64,000 bases of DNA from Sesamum alatum (taxonomy: Eukaryota; Streptophyta; Magnoliopsida; Lamiales; Pedaliaceae): NCBI GenBank assembly GCA_034509735.1, contig JACGWO010000006.1, positions 35,705,141 through 35,769,140 of the forward strand. The letters are read 5' to 3'. Positions 24,374 through 36,316 of the stretch are shown here, in pieces. Position 1 is the first letter of the stretch. Every line of letters starts with the position of its first letter. Under the pieces are notes generated by a model. It saw nothing but the letters and a program-made list of their open reading frames with translations, ran no database searches and was not told where the DNA came from. A program made the position numbers and the translations under genes.

Positions 24374-26306
24374 TCAGTGCAAGAACGAAAACCTTTCAAG
24401 TGGGGCAAATTTAGCAAGAATCTCGGCCTCCTGCTTAGCTGCTTCCTTCTGCTTCAGCTCCCATTCTGATCTTTCTGAGTTAGCCATCTGAACCTCATTA
24501 ACAATCTTTGGAATAGAATCGGACACCCGTTTTTGAGCTGACGCAAGTTCAGCAATCATTTCTTGGTTCCTCTGAACAACTTTGGCAAGTGTAGCTCTGC
24601 GAGATTGTAGTATTGCAATTTCGTCATCTATTTCTTGAATGGTAGATGATGCAGCAACATCTTCAGCCTGGAGAAGAGCTATTTTGTCCTTTGATAACAT
24701 ATATTTACGCTTAAGTGCAGTGATAAGGCCTTTGTTGGTCTCAAGCTCTGTAAAGAATTTATTAGCTTCTGCTGTTACTTGCTTAGCATCTCGGAAGCAC
24801 TTGCCGGATGATGGGATTTCCCGAATGAGATTCAGCATGGAAAGCTCTTCTGGGCTCAGATGTGGATCAGACTGAAGCTTGGTTGACAGGTTTGTAACCT
24901 CTGGAAGTTTGTTAGAAGTGATCAAACTCGGAAAATCCATAGCTATAAGGGAAGAAAGTTCCTCTCGAGCTTTCTTGAAGTCTTCCATTTCTGACAAGGC
25001 TGAGCCTGAATTTGGTGCTCTTGGAACTGACTGAGATAAAACTTCATCGAGTGAATTGAGATAACTGTCAAAACCATCTGCAGTCATTTCAGCTGGATGA
25101 TCCGCTCGGGAATTTGAGTCCCGAGTCCTGCAACCAGGAGTAGACCAGCCTGCAGGATTTTGAACTGGACAAACAGCAATGTCTGGATCACATGCCTTAT
25201 CATTCTCATTAGCAGTACTATGCGAACTTAATACATCGGCTGATACTCGTTTGGATAAAGGCGGGTCCATTGAGGTGGTTGTATCCTGATCTGTAAGCCG
25301 AATGCGTTTTTTTGCAGAATTTCTTGTTCTCCTCACAATTTGACCTCCCGACTCTGCTTTAGTCTTTCCCCTCCGAGAAGGTGGTCTTTTCTTGGCTGTA
25401 ATAGAGAAGTGCACCTCAGTAAGTATGACTGGGTTGGATATTACTGAAATTACCTATTCAGACTAGTACATGCCCAGAAAATGAGGCATGGTCACAGAAC
25501 CACAAATCAAACCTTCTTCAGCATTTGCAGAACCAAACCCGTCGATCATTCCTAATGTGTGATTGTGAGTGTTTTACAAACTCATGAAAAAATCTCAATT
25601 AATTTAAGGCACAGAAATTTCCCAGAGAAGAGTCCGTTACTACATGTGAATTATATTTTTATGATTCTACGAAATCTATAAACATAACAAGAAAAGGAAA
25701 TTCCTATGTCAGCAAAACAGCAATGAAGGGGAATAGCACAAAAAGGGGCAACCGAAGCCTATCCTGATTTATTTATTTGCCTTCAAACATTATTAAGGCG
25801 ATGATTTCGTATACGTAGCTTCACAAACGCAGAAAGCAGAAACTTAACTCTGAAAACCACTATTATGATGTTTCAAATCAAAACTTCTTTCTCACAAGGT
25901 CAGATAAAGCCAAATGTGTGAATTGAAACTCACCTTTCCTCACAGATCTTTTCTCAGCTGGGATTTCCCAAGTAAACGATGCGAAAAATGTGTGAATATC
26001 TGCTTCAGGAAATTCAGATTGAAGAAAACGTAATGTAGAAGGCTTACTGCCTAGCCATATTTTCCTAGTTGGGCTTTTCTGAAGCCTCTTCGGAGGAATC
26101 AAGAACCTGTGGATATAGTAGCCTGACGGGCTGATTTTGTTTCCCACTTTCCAAGTCCAAACGTCACCGGGATTTGGCCAATCTGCAGGAGCATATGGAA
26201 GTCCTTCCCCCGACTCACCAGGCTGAACTGGCGGCCTCAGAAAGCTACCGTCCTTGCTCATCCAATTTGAGCCGCCGTTGGCAGAATCAGAAACATCAAC
26301 ATCCAT
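24374..26306 (-). CDS. Plant-specific coiled-coil protein with an N-terminal WPNPGDVWTW domain, 3 coding exons incl. a 39-nt microexon
   Basis: On the minus strand the coding exons are 26306-25934, 25551-25513 and 25395-24374. They give about 477 residues with correct GT-AG sites and phase (1, 1). The N-terminal domain has LPYAPADWPNPGDVWTWKVG, HRFLIPPKRLQ and LRFLQSEFPEADIHTFFASFTWEIP, a plant-specific module (I believe DUF7081-like, not certain). A basic linker (KKRPPSRRGK, RRTRNSAKKRIRL) looks like a nuclear localisation signal. The C-terminal 200 residues are Glu/Lys/Ala-rich heptads typical of a long coiled coil (from SSLIAMDFPSL to EAEILAKFAPLERF). I infer a nuclear scaffold or chromatin-associated role, without proof. 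An in-frame Met at 26327 is an alternative start. Non-coding 5' exons probably lie near 27060 and 27297-27420, where GGTAAG and GGTGAT donor sites are present on this strand. Confidence 0.8.
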
Positions 26307-27296
26307 GAGTCCAGATACTGTTAGCATGTTCAAGCAGGTCAAGTAGCCATATAAAAATGAGCATTGGCTCAATAACATTATAGTGGAATAATAATACGTA
26401 TTCCTATGCATCACGTTATACATCGTCAAACATAAAATCATCAAAGAAGTTGAGTAATACCATAGCTTGAATATCTATAGAGAGTAAACTGAATGTGCAA
26501 ATAAGCATCACGAACCAGAATAGGTATTTCCTTTAACACGATAGAAACTAAAACAAGACAGTAAATACCAATTCAGAAGAATTCTTGGCATCACATGGTA
26601 GCATTCAACTAATAGAACCTTCACGTCAGCTTCATTACACAAACTTGATTGGTAAAAATATTAGCTTATAAATCATAGCAAACTGCCTTTACACCTCAAA
26701 TCATAATCTGGAGAAACATTTGATCTTCTCGACAACAGACAAAAGTTCGATCACGGGATCAGAGACTTGACATTGCATTTTTCAGTATCCATCATTTACA
26801 AGGACTTAAAGACAGAAATATGTCAGAAATTAATGTCTGATCTAAAGACTTATTTTACTCCCTCTTAACATACACTGTTCCTGCACTTGTCTATGCAATT
26901 GCACAATTAGTAACCATTGCAAAATGGGCATTCTTGAAAATAAATTAAAAAGCAGAAACAACGAAGAACTGCTGCAAAAAGGGTTTTTGATTCCACAAAC
27001 CATTTCAAAGGGGAGTAAACCGACAAGAAGTAAAGTAGACCAGGTTCTTACCGATTAAACTGCAAAGATTACACAGGTCCTCTCAAAGGTTTCCTTTTCA
27101 GTGATCTTATTTGAAGTTTCTTGAAATTCTAATTTCGATTTCTTCCAAGTACACAACACAGAACACAGTTTTATCAGCAGGAAAACAAGCACATAAAAAC
27201 AGTTCAATGAAACTGAAGATTCACTAAAAACAAGAATTGGTGAAAAACGTAGCTGAACTTGAACATCATAGAAAGAGAAGTGGAGAGAAAATCACC

Positions 27297-27420
27297 TGAC
27301 AGAAACGGAGATTGAACTACGCTGCAAGACTGAAGAGAGAGACCAGGAAAGAAAAGGGTTTCGACAGAATCGATGATCCGTTGGACCCTCTTTCGAGTTA
27401 TGATGACATTGCGAGGAGGA
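27297..27420 (-). promoter_or_regulatory. Probable 5' untranslated exon and promoter-proximal region of the minus-strand gene
   Basis: The minus strand shows CTGTCAG|GTGATT at about 27297, a good donor. It is preceded by a purine/pyrimidine-biased leader containing GTTTCGGTTT-like and CTCTCTTC-type words. A second candidate donor, AATCG|GTAAGAAC, lies near 27052. Transcript ends were not observed. Confidence 0.35.
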
Positions 27421-28540
27421 CGGGATACGTTTCATGATACGATTTCTTGTATCAGTATATGTGTAAGACCACCAGAGACAACCGCTGTGGGAATTACATT
27501 TTGACCCTTAGGATCTTACATATTTTGTTTATTTATTTTGTGGGTAGTTAATTCTAGCAAAAAAGTTTAAAAGAATAGTTATGTGTAATTAATTTTGTAA
27601 AAATCTTTGAACCAAACTAGTAAAGTTATGCAAATCTATAAGAATATAAAATATAATTAAGCTTGGATGACCGCGTAAAATAGGAATTTTACCCCTAAGT
27701 TTGTTAAGCTTTAAAATTTAATTGCAAAATTATTTTCAACATTTTACTTTAAATAAATGGGCAGTTTAATTTAATATTTATTTGAGATTTATGGTCTTAT
27801 TATTATAATAATTTAATTGTGATTTTATGAGGATTAATTAGTATTTGGCCGTTATATTTTATATATTTATGTGGTCTATTTATAATGAAATTATTATAAT
27901 ATTATGAGGTTTAATTAGACTGCTTGATTTTTTATAGCAGTCAAATTCTTTAAACTATTTAAAAGTCATTACTCTTTTTCATTTGGCACATTAAGGTAGA
28001 AGTGTTTGTGGGAGTTTTAAAATAATTTTTCACTCCCACAAATTTTGAGAATTCTGTAATGTGTTCTTAGTCACCTTGTGGTCGTGCACATTCACGTACT
28101 AGACCCTGCACGTAGGGAGGTAATTATGGATTTGGAATAGCGAAAAGTGTGATTACTCTTCATCGATGCAATCTTCTGATTTTAAGTTTTGTTTAATTTA
28201 TTTCATCACTTATATATTATGATAATTTATATTCTATTAACATTTTATATGTGAAATACTATTTAGATTTATAATTATAAACCCTGTAAAAAAAGATATA
28301 TATAATTATAATCACCAATCACATGGTATTACTATTCACAACATAATTTAGGGTTAATGAAAAAAAGGTAAGAGTCAAGAACAAGAATATGTTCTTTAGG
28401 AGGCTAAAACTGTCTTTTGAAGAAAAGATTTAGTCAGTTGATACGGCAATTATCTGAAGCAAATGAACATGAACCAGAACAAGATTTCATCTGCAGCGGA
28501 AAAGTGAAAATCTTCAGGTCTTCAACTCGGGGAAGAGATA
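27421..28540. other. Intergenic region between two divergent genes
   Basis: About 1.1 kb of AT-rich DNA between the minus-strand coiled-coil gene and the plus-strand glyoxalase gene. It should hold both promoters. I saw no clear repeat or ORF. Confidence 0.4.
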
Positions 28541-30519
28541 ATGACAGCAGCGAAAGGAACCTGCCTCAATCATCTTTCTAGAGAATCCCCTGATGTCAAA
28601 CGCCTCGCCAAGTTCTACACGGAGGTTTTTCTCTTTCATCTTCCTCACCGATTTCCCTGACCTTTCTTTTCTCTTTTCTTGTTCGATTCTTCTTTTCCTA
28701 TTTTCGTATGAAATTATGAGACTAAAATCGAAAATTATGAGCTGGTTTTGTCGGTTCCCGTGGAATTTTCTGTGTTTGAGCAGCAGTCGTAGATTTCTGT
28801 GTTGTCTACTTTTCTTGATAGTTTTAAATGAAGAACAGTGATTTTGGCCTGTGGGTTTTCCGGGTTGATACATGTAATGGGTATTTCTGACTGTTCGTGG
28901 TATCGTCTCGAAATACTAAACACTGGAACGAAGAAAAAATTTGATCTTGATTCGTGGGCGTTGTTCAGATTTTCGGGTTTGAGCAAGTGGAGAGTCCAAA
29001 ATTCGATTTTGAGGTGATATGGTTGAAGTTGGGTTCATCATTATACCTTCACCTCATAGAACGGGACCCCAACTCTATGCTTCCAGAAGGGCCATGGAGT
29101 GCTGCGTCAGCAGTGGCAGACCCCAAGAATCTTCCCAGAGGGCACCATCTCTGTCTTTATGTCCCCAACTTCGACTCCTTTGTTCAGAACCTTAAGGTGC
29201 ATATGTTATGTCTCTCTTCTCTATTTTTTGTGAAAGCTAGATGAGTTGTTCTATAGAGTGTGTGAATCTCTGCATTTGAATTTGGTGTTGGGCATTGTTC
29301 ATAGCTATATAGTTAATATGAATGTGGCATTAAGGTTCGCATTTTTCTCAGTGTCCTGTTCCTGGAAGTATTTTCTTGTATTAATTCATGTAGTTTTTGT
29401 ATGGTTGTGTGTTGTTTGTGCAAAGAATTTTGTGAGACACAGCAAGAAATGATTGAATTTGGCGACTTATTTTGTAATTTGGAGTAAGATGAGGTTGAGT
29501 GTTGTTGTTGTAGTGATAACTATATCAGGTGTATGATTGCTTAAGAATTTGGCTGGAGTTTCCAAAATCCTTAACTTTCCATGCTATGGTCGACAATGTC
29601 CACAAAATCGAATTGTGCGTTTGTTGATTCCTCTTTGAAGGCATAGGTGACATGAGCATCAGGAAATGTATATCAGCAGAGTGGGAGAGACGATTTTAGT
29701 TGTATATTCTTTCTATTATGCTTTGGGCTTGTTGCTCCGTTATCTAGCAACCTTGCCTGCCATTGCTGTTATCTTCCAGGTTGTGATTTTGAATAAGGAT
29801 AGGTAAAAGCGAATATACAGAATTAAAGAAATAACTGAAATGTTTTGTTATATCTATGATCAATAAGAAAATTTGGATGTTATTCTGATCCTTTATCTTG
29901 AAAAACAACAGGAAAGAAATAACTTCAATTTCATCGGTAGCTGAATTCCGGTTTCTTCTGACATTTTCATGCATCTTATTTCATGGATGGTGAAGGTTTT
30001 GTTGCATGGACATCTTAGCTGAGAATTTTTGGATGTGTTAAGTTGACAACTCTGTTTACTCACCGGATTATAAGACTAGCACTGGTTGCTTTGAGTTGTC
30101 ATAAGTTTCTTAGGATCGAGATCAAGATCAAGGTCATGTACAGGTAAATCATAGCCTTATAAAAGATTTTCTTGTTTTCTCTGATCAGGAGAAAGGAATA
30201 GATGTACATGAGAGGACTCAGCCAGATGGGGAGAGAAAACAAGCGTTCTTCTTTGATCCAGATGGTAAGTCATTCCTATCACACGCTCTTTCGATAGTAA
30301 TTAAAAATCAAGAACTTGTCGTAAGTATGTGTTGTGACTTATTCTCGTTATCGTTCTTCTCCGAGGAGGAAGTTGACACGATAATCAATATTAATCGTGT
30401 CTCACTTGAAATGCAATTCCTGTGATTTTGCACTCCGGTTTTTCCCTAGTTTCACCAAATGGTTGTTCTAATCTGCAGGGAATGGATTGGAGGTGACGAA
30501 CCAGTGCCCAGTTCTGTAA
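28541..30519 (+). CDS. Glyoxalase I-like / VOC superfamily protein, 4 exons, 142 aa
   Basis: Exons 28541-28624, 28969-29196, 30189-30264 and 30479-30519 join with GT-AG introns and consistent phase. The protein has the two half-modules of a vicinal-oxygen-chelate fold: LNHLSRESPDVKRLAKFYTEIFGFEQVE, YLHLIERDP, then GHHLCLYVPNFDSFVQNL and FFFDPDGNGLEVTNQ. Candidate metal ligands are His in LNHLS, Glu in LIERD, His in GHHL and Glu in GLEV. These positions match the two His and two Glu of glyoxalase I-type enzymes. It is short, with a single VOC domain and no transit peptide, so cytosolic location is likely. The substrate (methylglyoxal-glutathione or something else) cannot be read from the sequence, because plant families of this size include members without glyoxalase I activity. 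Confidence 0.88.
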
Positions 30520-30839
30520 ATCAAGCACTTTCATGTGCTCCAAGAATAGTAGTAAATGTTATGAAAATTGAAGTAGTTAGCCTAAATAAAGTGTAGATAT
30601 TAGTTGTGATGAAGCTAAGTATTTTGAACAATAATGTCTGTGAATTGTGCACTTTTGTAGCCCGCCCTTTGTGTTCGATGGTTGTCCGGAGGGCTCTTCA
30701 TGGGTTTCTTGTAGCCATCAAAGTTGTATTCCAAGAAATTCTCCAAAAGTAAAATGTATGATAATATCTTATTCACAAGATAGAAGACAATGATAACAAA
30801 TCGGCCCCTTCTCTCTACAGACTAATCAAGCAATACCCG

Positions 30840-31080
30840 AATCAAAAGTGACTTTCTTGAGGTTTGTTACAATTATAAATATTTATTCGTTGCTTAGAAA
30901 ATTACGAACATTCTCTTGAAATTAACAGACATCTAACAAGTAATTCATATAATGAGCTGTTACGAGGAGTATTTGTTAGACGATAATTAATTTTAAAAAA
31001 TTATTTTATAATTTTTTAAATAATGAGGAATGATTATAATTATGGTAAACCTTAAGGGACCCATTGTAATTTACTCTGAA
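30840..31080. mobile_element. Decayed, internally deleted MULE-type MITE
   Basis: It has the recognisable family words CTTGAGGTTTGTTACAATTAT on the left and TATAATTATGGTAAACCTTAAGG inverted on the right, ending near ATTGTAATTTACTC. It is about 235 bp against about 430 bp for intact copies. No clear target duplication. It lies between the glyoxalase gene and the first LEA gene. Confidence 0.55.
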
Positions 31081-31314
31081 TATTAACAAATGTGGAGGCT
31101 CTCACATATCACGATCAAGAATTCCTGTTGAAGTAGTAGTTTCATATTGATATGAAGCATTTCTCTTGATCCTGAAGCATGTGATCTAACCATTTTGTAT
31201 TAGAAATGAGGCTGCAAGAAATTTCTAGAATGATCATTTTTTGCGGAATACAAACTCATTTGCTTCTGGATTTTCTTCCCAAGCGCGGTTGGCCTTCCAC
31301 TCCTCCTACGCCAG

Positions 31315-31426
31315 CACGTGTAAAATCAAATCCATGCTGTCCTAATATCCAGCAGCCACCTCATCTCAGATCTTCCAAAACATGCCAACACTTCACCTCC
31401 CCCTTCAATCTCATGCAGTATTTAAG
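31315..31426 (+). promoter_or_regulatory. LEA gene 1 promoter: G-box/ABRE, RY motif, TATA
   Basis: CACGTG (31315-31320) is followed by AAATCAAATCCATGCTGTCC, an RY-type CATGCA (31412-31417) and TATTTAAG (31419-31426). G-box/ABRE binds bZIP factors of the ABI5 class and RY binds B3 factors of the ABI3/FUS3 class in seeds (known for the motifs). The order and spacing of the G-box and the following 35 bp match the second LEA gene. Confidence 0.7.
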
Positions 31427-31505
31427 AACTCGGCTTCATTTTCATCACCTCGGCGCTAAAATTCTGAAGTCATCATCTCGGAAACAGTAACTGTTGGACA
31501 TCATC

Positions 31506-32490
31506 ATGAGTCAAGAACAACCCAGAAGGGAACAGGCCGAGGGGCAGCAAGAACCCATCAAATACGGCGATGTTTTCCAGGTCTCCGGCGATCTGGCGAA
31601 CAAGCCGATTGCGCCTGAAGATGCCGCCATGATGCAGGCTGCCGAAACCACGGTGTTCGGGCAGACTCAGAAAGGCGGCCCTGCCGCTGTCATGCAGGCG
31701 GCCGCCACGCGAAATGAGAGGGCTGGCCTCGTGGGCCACCGCGATGTCACCGATGTTGCCGGCGAGGAAGGAGTCACCGTCGCTGAAGCTAATCTTCTAG
31801 GGACTCGTATAATCACCGAATCTGTTGGCGGACAGGTTAATCCACACCCTTCTTAATTAATCTTTAATTTTTACGCTATAGTGATCACTAATTAGAATTT
31901 AACCATTGGTCTAGTATTAATTATAATTGTTAATCTCGACGACAGGTTGTGGGGCAATACGTAGAGGCCAAGCCGGTGATGCAGAGGGAGGCAACAGGTG
32001 GAGCAGGCCGGCAGTCGGCAGTAACTATAGGAGAAGCCCTCGAGGCTTCAGCCCAAGCTGCCGGAGACAAACCTATTGACCATAGCGACGCCGCGGCGAT
32101 ACAGGCGGCGGAATGCCGGGCAACTGGGTCCAATATGATAACTCCCAGTGGGCTGGCGGCCACGGCTCAATCTGCCGCGGCCTTCAACGAGGGTCTGATC
32201 GGAGACGAAGGCAAAGTCAAGCTCGCTGACGTCTTAACAGTAATGCTACTAATATTAATTACCACTTAATTAATTCTTCATCAGAAGTACACACTAATTA
32301 TGATCAAAGTGTCAACAATTATAATTAGGGGGCTACGACGAAACTGGCGGCGGACAAGACGGCGACAAGAGAAGACGCTGAGGGAATCATAAGCGCGGAG
32401 CTGCGCAATGATCCTAATCTGAAGACGCATCCAGGAGGCGTGGCGGAGTCGGTGGCGGCGGCGGCCCGGATCAATGAGAGGGGAACATGA
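31506..32490 (+). CDS. SMP-type late embryogenesis abundant protein (LEA D-34 group), copy 1
   Basis: Exons 31506-31835, 31946-32239 and 32329-32490 (all phase 0) encode 261 residues. The protein carries the repeated SMP (seed maturation protein) domain: IKYGDVFQVSGDLANKPIAP, DAAMMQAAE, then SAVTIGEALEASAQAAGDKPID with DAAAIQAAECRATG, and a third degenerate unit ATREDAEGIISAELRNDP. SMP/LEA_5 proteins are highly hydrophilic, Ala/Glu/Gly/Gln-rich and accumulate in drying seeds, where they protect cell contents; nuclear and cytosolic pools are reported for the family. The start is the ATG giving MSQEQPRRE. The predicted upstream codons have no ATG. It is about 72-75% similar by eye to the second copy 2.9 kb downstream (stop to start), with identical intron positions. 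Confidence 0.93.
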
Positions 32491-33097
32491 TCATGAGAGT
32501 GTTGGTAATAATTAATTAATGTTTCAAAAGAAGATGTGGGGGTTTCGGCAAATCCGTAGAAAATATGCGCATGTGTAGTAGTATCAGTTAGCTTTTTGTT
32601 TGAGTATGCTTTGTAAGTAGGCCTGTCTAAATAAATTAAGGGGCGCAGTTCTGTCTCTATATATATTTTCATGCGTCGGCCCGACATTAATCACTGACCG
32701 TTTGAAATGCATTTCCAGTGAAGGCAAAATCGAAATTTTGCAGTCCTGTTTTTCCTACATCGACCAATTTTTGTTCTAATATACCTAGGATTCCAGGTAA
32801 GAAGCCGAAGGCCTGTACGATGAATTAGGCACTTTCGTGTGATCCAAGGATAGCAGTAATTTTAGTAGTACAACTAAATAATGTGTGTAAGATATTACTA
32901 ATATGGAGCAAGTATTTTGGAAAATAATTGCCCCCGAGGTCTCAAGCCTATTGGACGACTGACTTGCCTCTAAACTTACCTGAATGTGTTCTGAAATTTG
33001 AATTTAGATAAAAACAAAAGCAAAGAGAGAAAGAAAAACATGGTGGAGTTGATTAAAAAGTGTTTCAAGAGTGAGTTCAAATATTTTAGATATTTGG

Positions 33098-33275
33098 GGC
33101 ATGTTTGTTTGTGTTTTCATTTTTAATTTTAATTGTTAGTGAAAAATATACATTTTTTATTTTATAAGTTTTCGTGTGAAATGGGAATTTGATTAGTAAA
33201 TAATATTGTGGTATATATTGCACTGTAGTTTTATATTAATGTGTTTTTAATGAGAATATGTGTAAATAAATATAT
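33098..33275 (+). mobile_element. Truncated copy of the 7967-8217 MITE
   Basis: It begins GCATGTTTGTTTGTGTTTTCATTTTTAAT and contains TGCACTGTAGTTTTATATT and AATGAGAATATGTGTAAATAAA, matching the inverse of the inner part of the 7967-8217 element. It ends where the CACTA-type MITE begins. Confidence 0.5.
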
Positions 33276-33284
33276 TTTTACTTT

Positions 33285-33690
33285 AATTAAATATGATATT
33301 AATGATAAAATATCAAATTATAATTTTAAAGTTATTAGTATAAATATATTTTAAGTGACAACAATTTTTATCTTATTATTAGTGACAAAAATTGTGTATA
33401 AATTTGTTACTAAATTTAATTAGTGATACATTTACAGTGACAACACAATATATTGACAATAATTATTTGTAGTCACTACATATAAGTCACTAAGTGTATT
33501 TTGTGCACATTTTTTGTCACTAATTTTTACTAATAACAATTTTTATAAAATAATCGTAATTATTAAAATCATAATATTTATTATTATGCTAAATTAAATA
33601 TTCCTGTCACTAAATATATATAATTAGTGATAATATTAAAATTGTCACTGATTTTTCTTTTCACTAATCTTCTATTTTCTTGTAGGGTAT
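33285..33690 (-). mobile_element. CACTA-type MITE (GTGACAA family), copy A
   Basis: The right end reads AGATCTTCTATTTTCTTGTAG on the plus strand apart from small differences, the inverse of the CTACAAGAAAATAGAAGAT start of copy B (55640). The body has many AGTGACAA/TTGTCACT words in both orientations. About 400 bp, in the opposite orientation to copy B. The left terminus is decayed. Confidence 0.6.
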
Positions 33691-34568
33691 GGATAATTAT
33701 ATTTACATTTCTTAACCTACGATCTATTTATACAAACCACTTCTACCTTTTGGATAATAACACATACACTCATCAGAAATCTTAATGTTATTTACTCAAA
33801 CTACCTCTACTTATTGAAAAATTATACATATACCTCATAAAAACGTTAACATCTATCATTATATAAAATATCCCTATTTTTTTACTTTTAAAAATGGTTT
33901 ATGTAATTATACAAAAAATAAAAGTATTTTATATAAATAAATCATAAGTAAGGGGTACAAATATAATTATCCCTAATCACTATTTGAAATACTAAAGAGT
34001 GGAAATGAAAATAAAAAAATAAGATTTTCGCGTTGCGGCTTTTTTTAAAGAAAGTAAAATGTTGTTCATAACAAATCAGATCTTTTTTTTTTCAAATTAA
34101 TTATGAATAATGTTATTGGCGATTTCTATAAGTTTTATAATCCCATTTTAATTATATGAATTCAATACTAATTCATTTTTAGAACATTTTTATGAATTTA
34201 AAAGATATTTAACAAAATATGAGTTTCATATTATACAATTTTTTTTTAGATAAAATTAATAAGCATTTTTGTACACTTGTCGTGTATTTGTGAAATAAAA
34301 TATAAGATGCAATATGAATTAAAAAAATAAAAATCCGATCCACTGCAGTACACCCTCTAATTAAGCTAGGAATGTCAATAATTAATAATAGAATTAGCTG
34401 AATATTCATATTACTAATTTTATCCAAAATTTCTTATATTAAGTCGAATTGAAGATGCAAATAGATAAATTAAGAGACTTTACAAAAGCTTTGTAATATT
34501 TTGAGGCTACCTTAGCCTCGTCACATCTTTATTTTGTCAATGAAATTCATGTTACCCTTGATATATAT

Positions 34569-34883
34569 GGGGCAAAATGCTTTTTTGTCCCGTAAGATTA
34601 TAATATTATTTATTTTGATACCATTTAGGTAGGTGGCTGTCTTAGTCCCATAAAACACGTTTTTTAATTTTTTTGCCCAATACATTGTATTTTGAAACAA
34701 AAAAAACTGACAAACGTGTTTTATAGGATTAAAAGAGTCACCTACTTAAGTTGCACATGATTTTTTGGGATCAAAAAAACTAAAAAAACGTATTTTATGG
34801 AACTAAAAGATCTACCTACCTAAGTTGTGGTACCAAAACAAATAATCCCTTAATTTTACAGGATCAAAAAAGTATTTTATCCC
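34569..34883. mobile_element. Short MITE with GGGCAAAATGC / TATTTTATCCC ends
   Basis: About 315 bp with inverted arms: TTTTTGTCCCGTAAGATTATAA on the left matches TTTTACAGGATCAAAAAAG on the right. ACCATTTAGGTAGGTGGCTG pairs with AGATCTACCTACCTAAGTTGTGG. TTGATAT flanks both sides nearby. The wording (GTCCC… / GGATCAAAAAAG) is related to the termini of the 41291-45111 element. Confidence 0.6.
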
Positions 34884-35165
34884 TTGATATTTTTTGTTTT
34901 ATATATTTTTAGGTGAATTATAAAGAGCCTTTAGTTAGTATTTTATTACCATCTGAAAATGTGACAAAATCAATAAAATACATCAAGTCAAGATGTTTTA
35001 CAGTTTGTCCAAACATTAATAGGCGAAAATATAAACAATCTTAGTGCTAGTGTTATTTATTGTCACTTTTTAGTTCTTGATTTTTTATATTTTTTTTGTT
35101 CATCCACTACAGTATACACACATATAGCTTCTTAAGCTGTCGGGCCTCCGTTCCCTGTAAGTTAC

Positions 35166-35281
35166 CACGTGTAAACATCAAATCCATACTGTCCTAATAT
35201 TCAATTGCCACGTAGTTCCCAACTTCAACTTGTGCCACCACTTTCACCACCGCTTCCCTTCTTTCTCACTGACTATTTAAG
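35166..35281 (+). promoter_or_regulatory. LEA gene 2 promoter: G-box/ABRE and TATA
   Basis: CACGTG (35166-35171) is followed by TCAAATCCATACTGTCCTAATAT, almost identical to the sequence after the G-box of LEA gene 1, and by TATTTAAG (35274-35281). No CATGCA was seen here, unlike gene 1. Confidence 0.7.
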
Positions 35282-35376
35282 AGCACTGGATCAGTGAGCA
35301 TCAGCTCGCACGATCTTTCACAAATTCGAATTCATCATCATCCCGCGGAAAATTAGCTTTCTTGAAGATCATCATC

Positions 35377-36316
35377 ATGAGTCAAGAACAGCCGAGAAGG
35401 GAGAAGGAGGAGGCGCAGCAAGAGCCCATCAAATATGGCGACGTTTTCCAGGTTTCCGGCGACCTGGCGAGCAAGCCGATTGCGCCTCAAGACGCTGCCA
35501 TGATGCAGGCTGCCGAAGCCTCGGTGTTCGGGCAGACTGTGATGGGCGGCCCCGCCGCTGTCATGCAAGCTGCCGCCGCGCAGAATCAGAGGGCGGGCAT
35601 CGTGGGCCCCCTCGAAGTCACTGATGTTGCTGGCCAGCAAGGTGTCACCGTCGCGGAAACTGATCTTCCGGGGACTCGTATAATTACTGAATCAGTTGGT
35701 GGACAGGTTAATTAATCCACATCCCTCAAAATAATATGTTTAATGAATTATTACACTTTAATAACCGTTAATTTCAATCTTGATGAAAGGTTCTGGGGCA
35801 GTACGTACAGCCCACACCGGTGGCAGCAGGAGCAGTCCCACAGGGCGCAATAACTATAGGGGAAGCTCTCGAAGTCTCAGGCCGAACCGCCGGAGATAAG
35901 CCCGTTGAATTCAGCGACGCCGCCGCAATACAAGCGGCGGAGTGCCGGGCAACTGGTTCCGATCTGATCACTCCCGGTGGACTTACGGCCACGGCTCAAT
36001 CTGCCGCCGCCTACAACCAGGCTGTGGCCGAAGACGAAGGCAAAGTCAGGCTCGCCGACGTTTTAAAAGTAATGCTACGGTTTATTACCGATTAGGTCTT
36101 GACTAGAATTATCTTTTGTTTGTAGTAACTAAATAACGTGGTAATAATTGTTAGGGGGCCACCGCGAAACTGCCGGCCGACAAGGCTGCGACGCGGGAAG
36201 ACGCAGAGGGAATTATAAAAGCGGAGCTGCGCAATGATCCGGACATGAAGACGCATCCAGGGGGCGTGGCGGAGACGGTGGCGGCGGCTGCGAGGCTGAA
36301 TCTGACGGAGGCGTGA
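35377..36316 (+). CDS. SMP-type late embryogenesis abundant protein (LEA D-34 group), copy 2
   Basis: Exons 35377-35706, 35790-36068 and 36155-36316 (phase 0) encode 256 residues. SMP repeats are clear: IKYGDVFQVSGDLASKPIAP, AITIGEALEVSGRTAGDKP, DAAAIQAAECRATG, and a final unit REDAEGIIKAELRNDP. Introns sit at the same codons as in LEA gene 1. Exon 2 is 15 bp shorter because part of the linker after QYV is missing. The C terminus is LNLTEA rather than INERGT. Both copies are full length, with no broken site, so both probably make protein. Expression in maturing seed is inferred from the family and promoter. The frame continues upstream only through a TTG, so the ATG at 35377 is the start. Confidence 0.93.

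Larger units (their letters stand above)
32491..35165. other. Spacer between the tandem LEA genes, MITE-rich
   Basis: The LEA 1 3' region is followed by repeats: a truncated hAT-like MITE (33098-33275), a CACTA-type MITE (33285-33690), a decayed repeat at 33705-33985 resembling 50110-50208, and an inverted-repeat element at 34569-34883. No gene is supported. Confidence 0.55.

Noticed and set aside
32325..32687. Minus-strand 120-aa ORF over the third LEA exon
   Set aside because: Shadow of the confirmed plus-strand exon; no homology.
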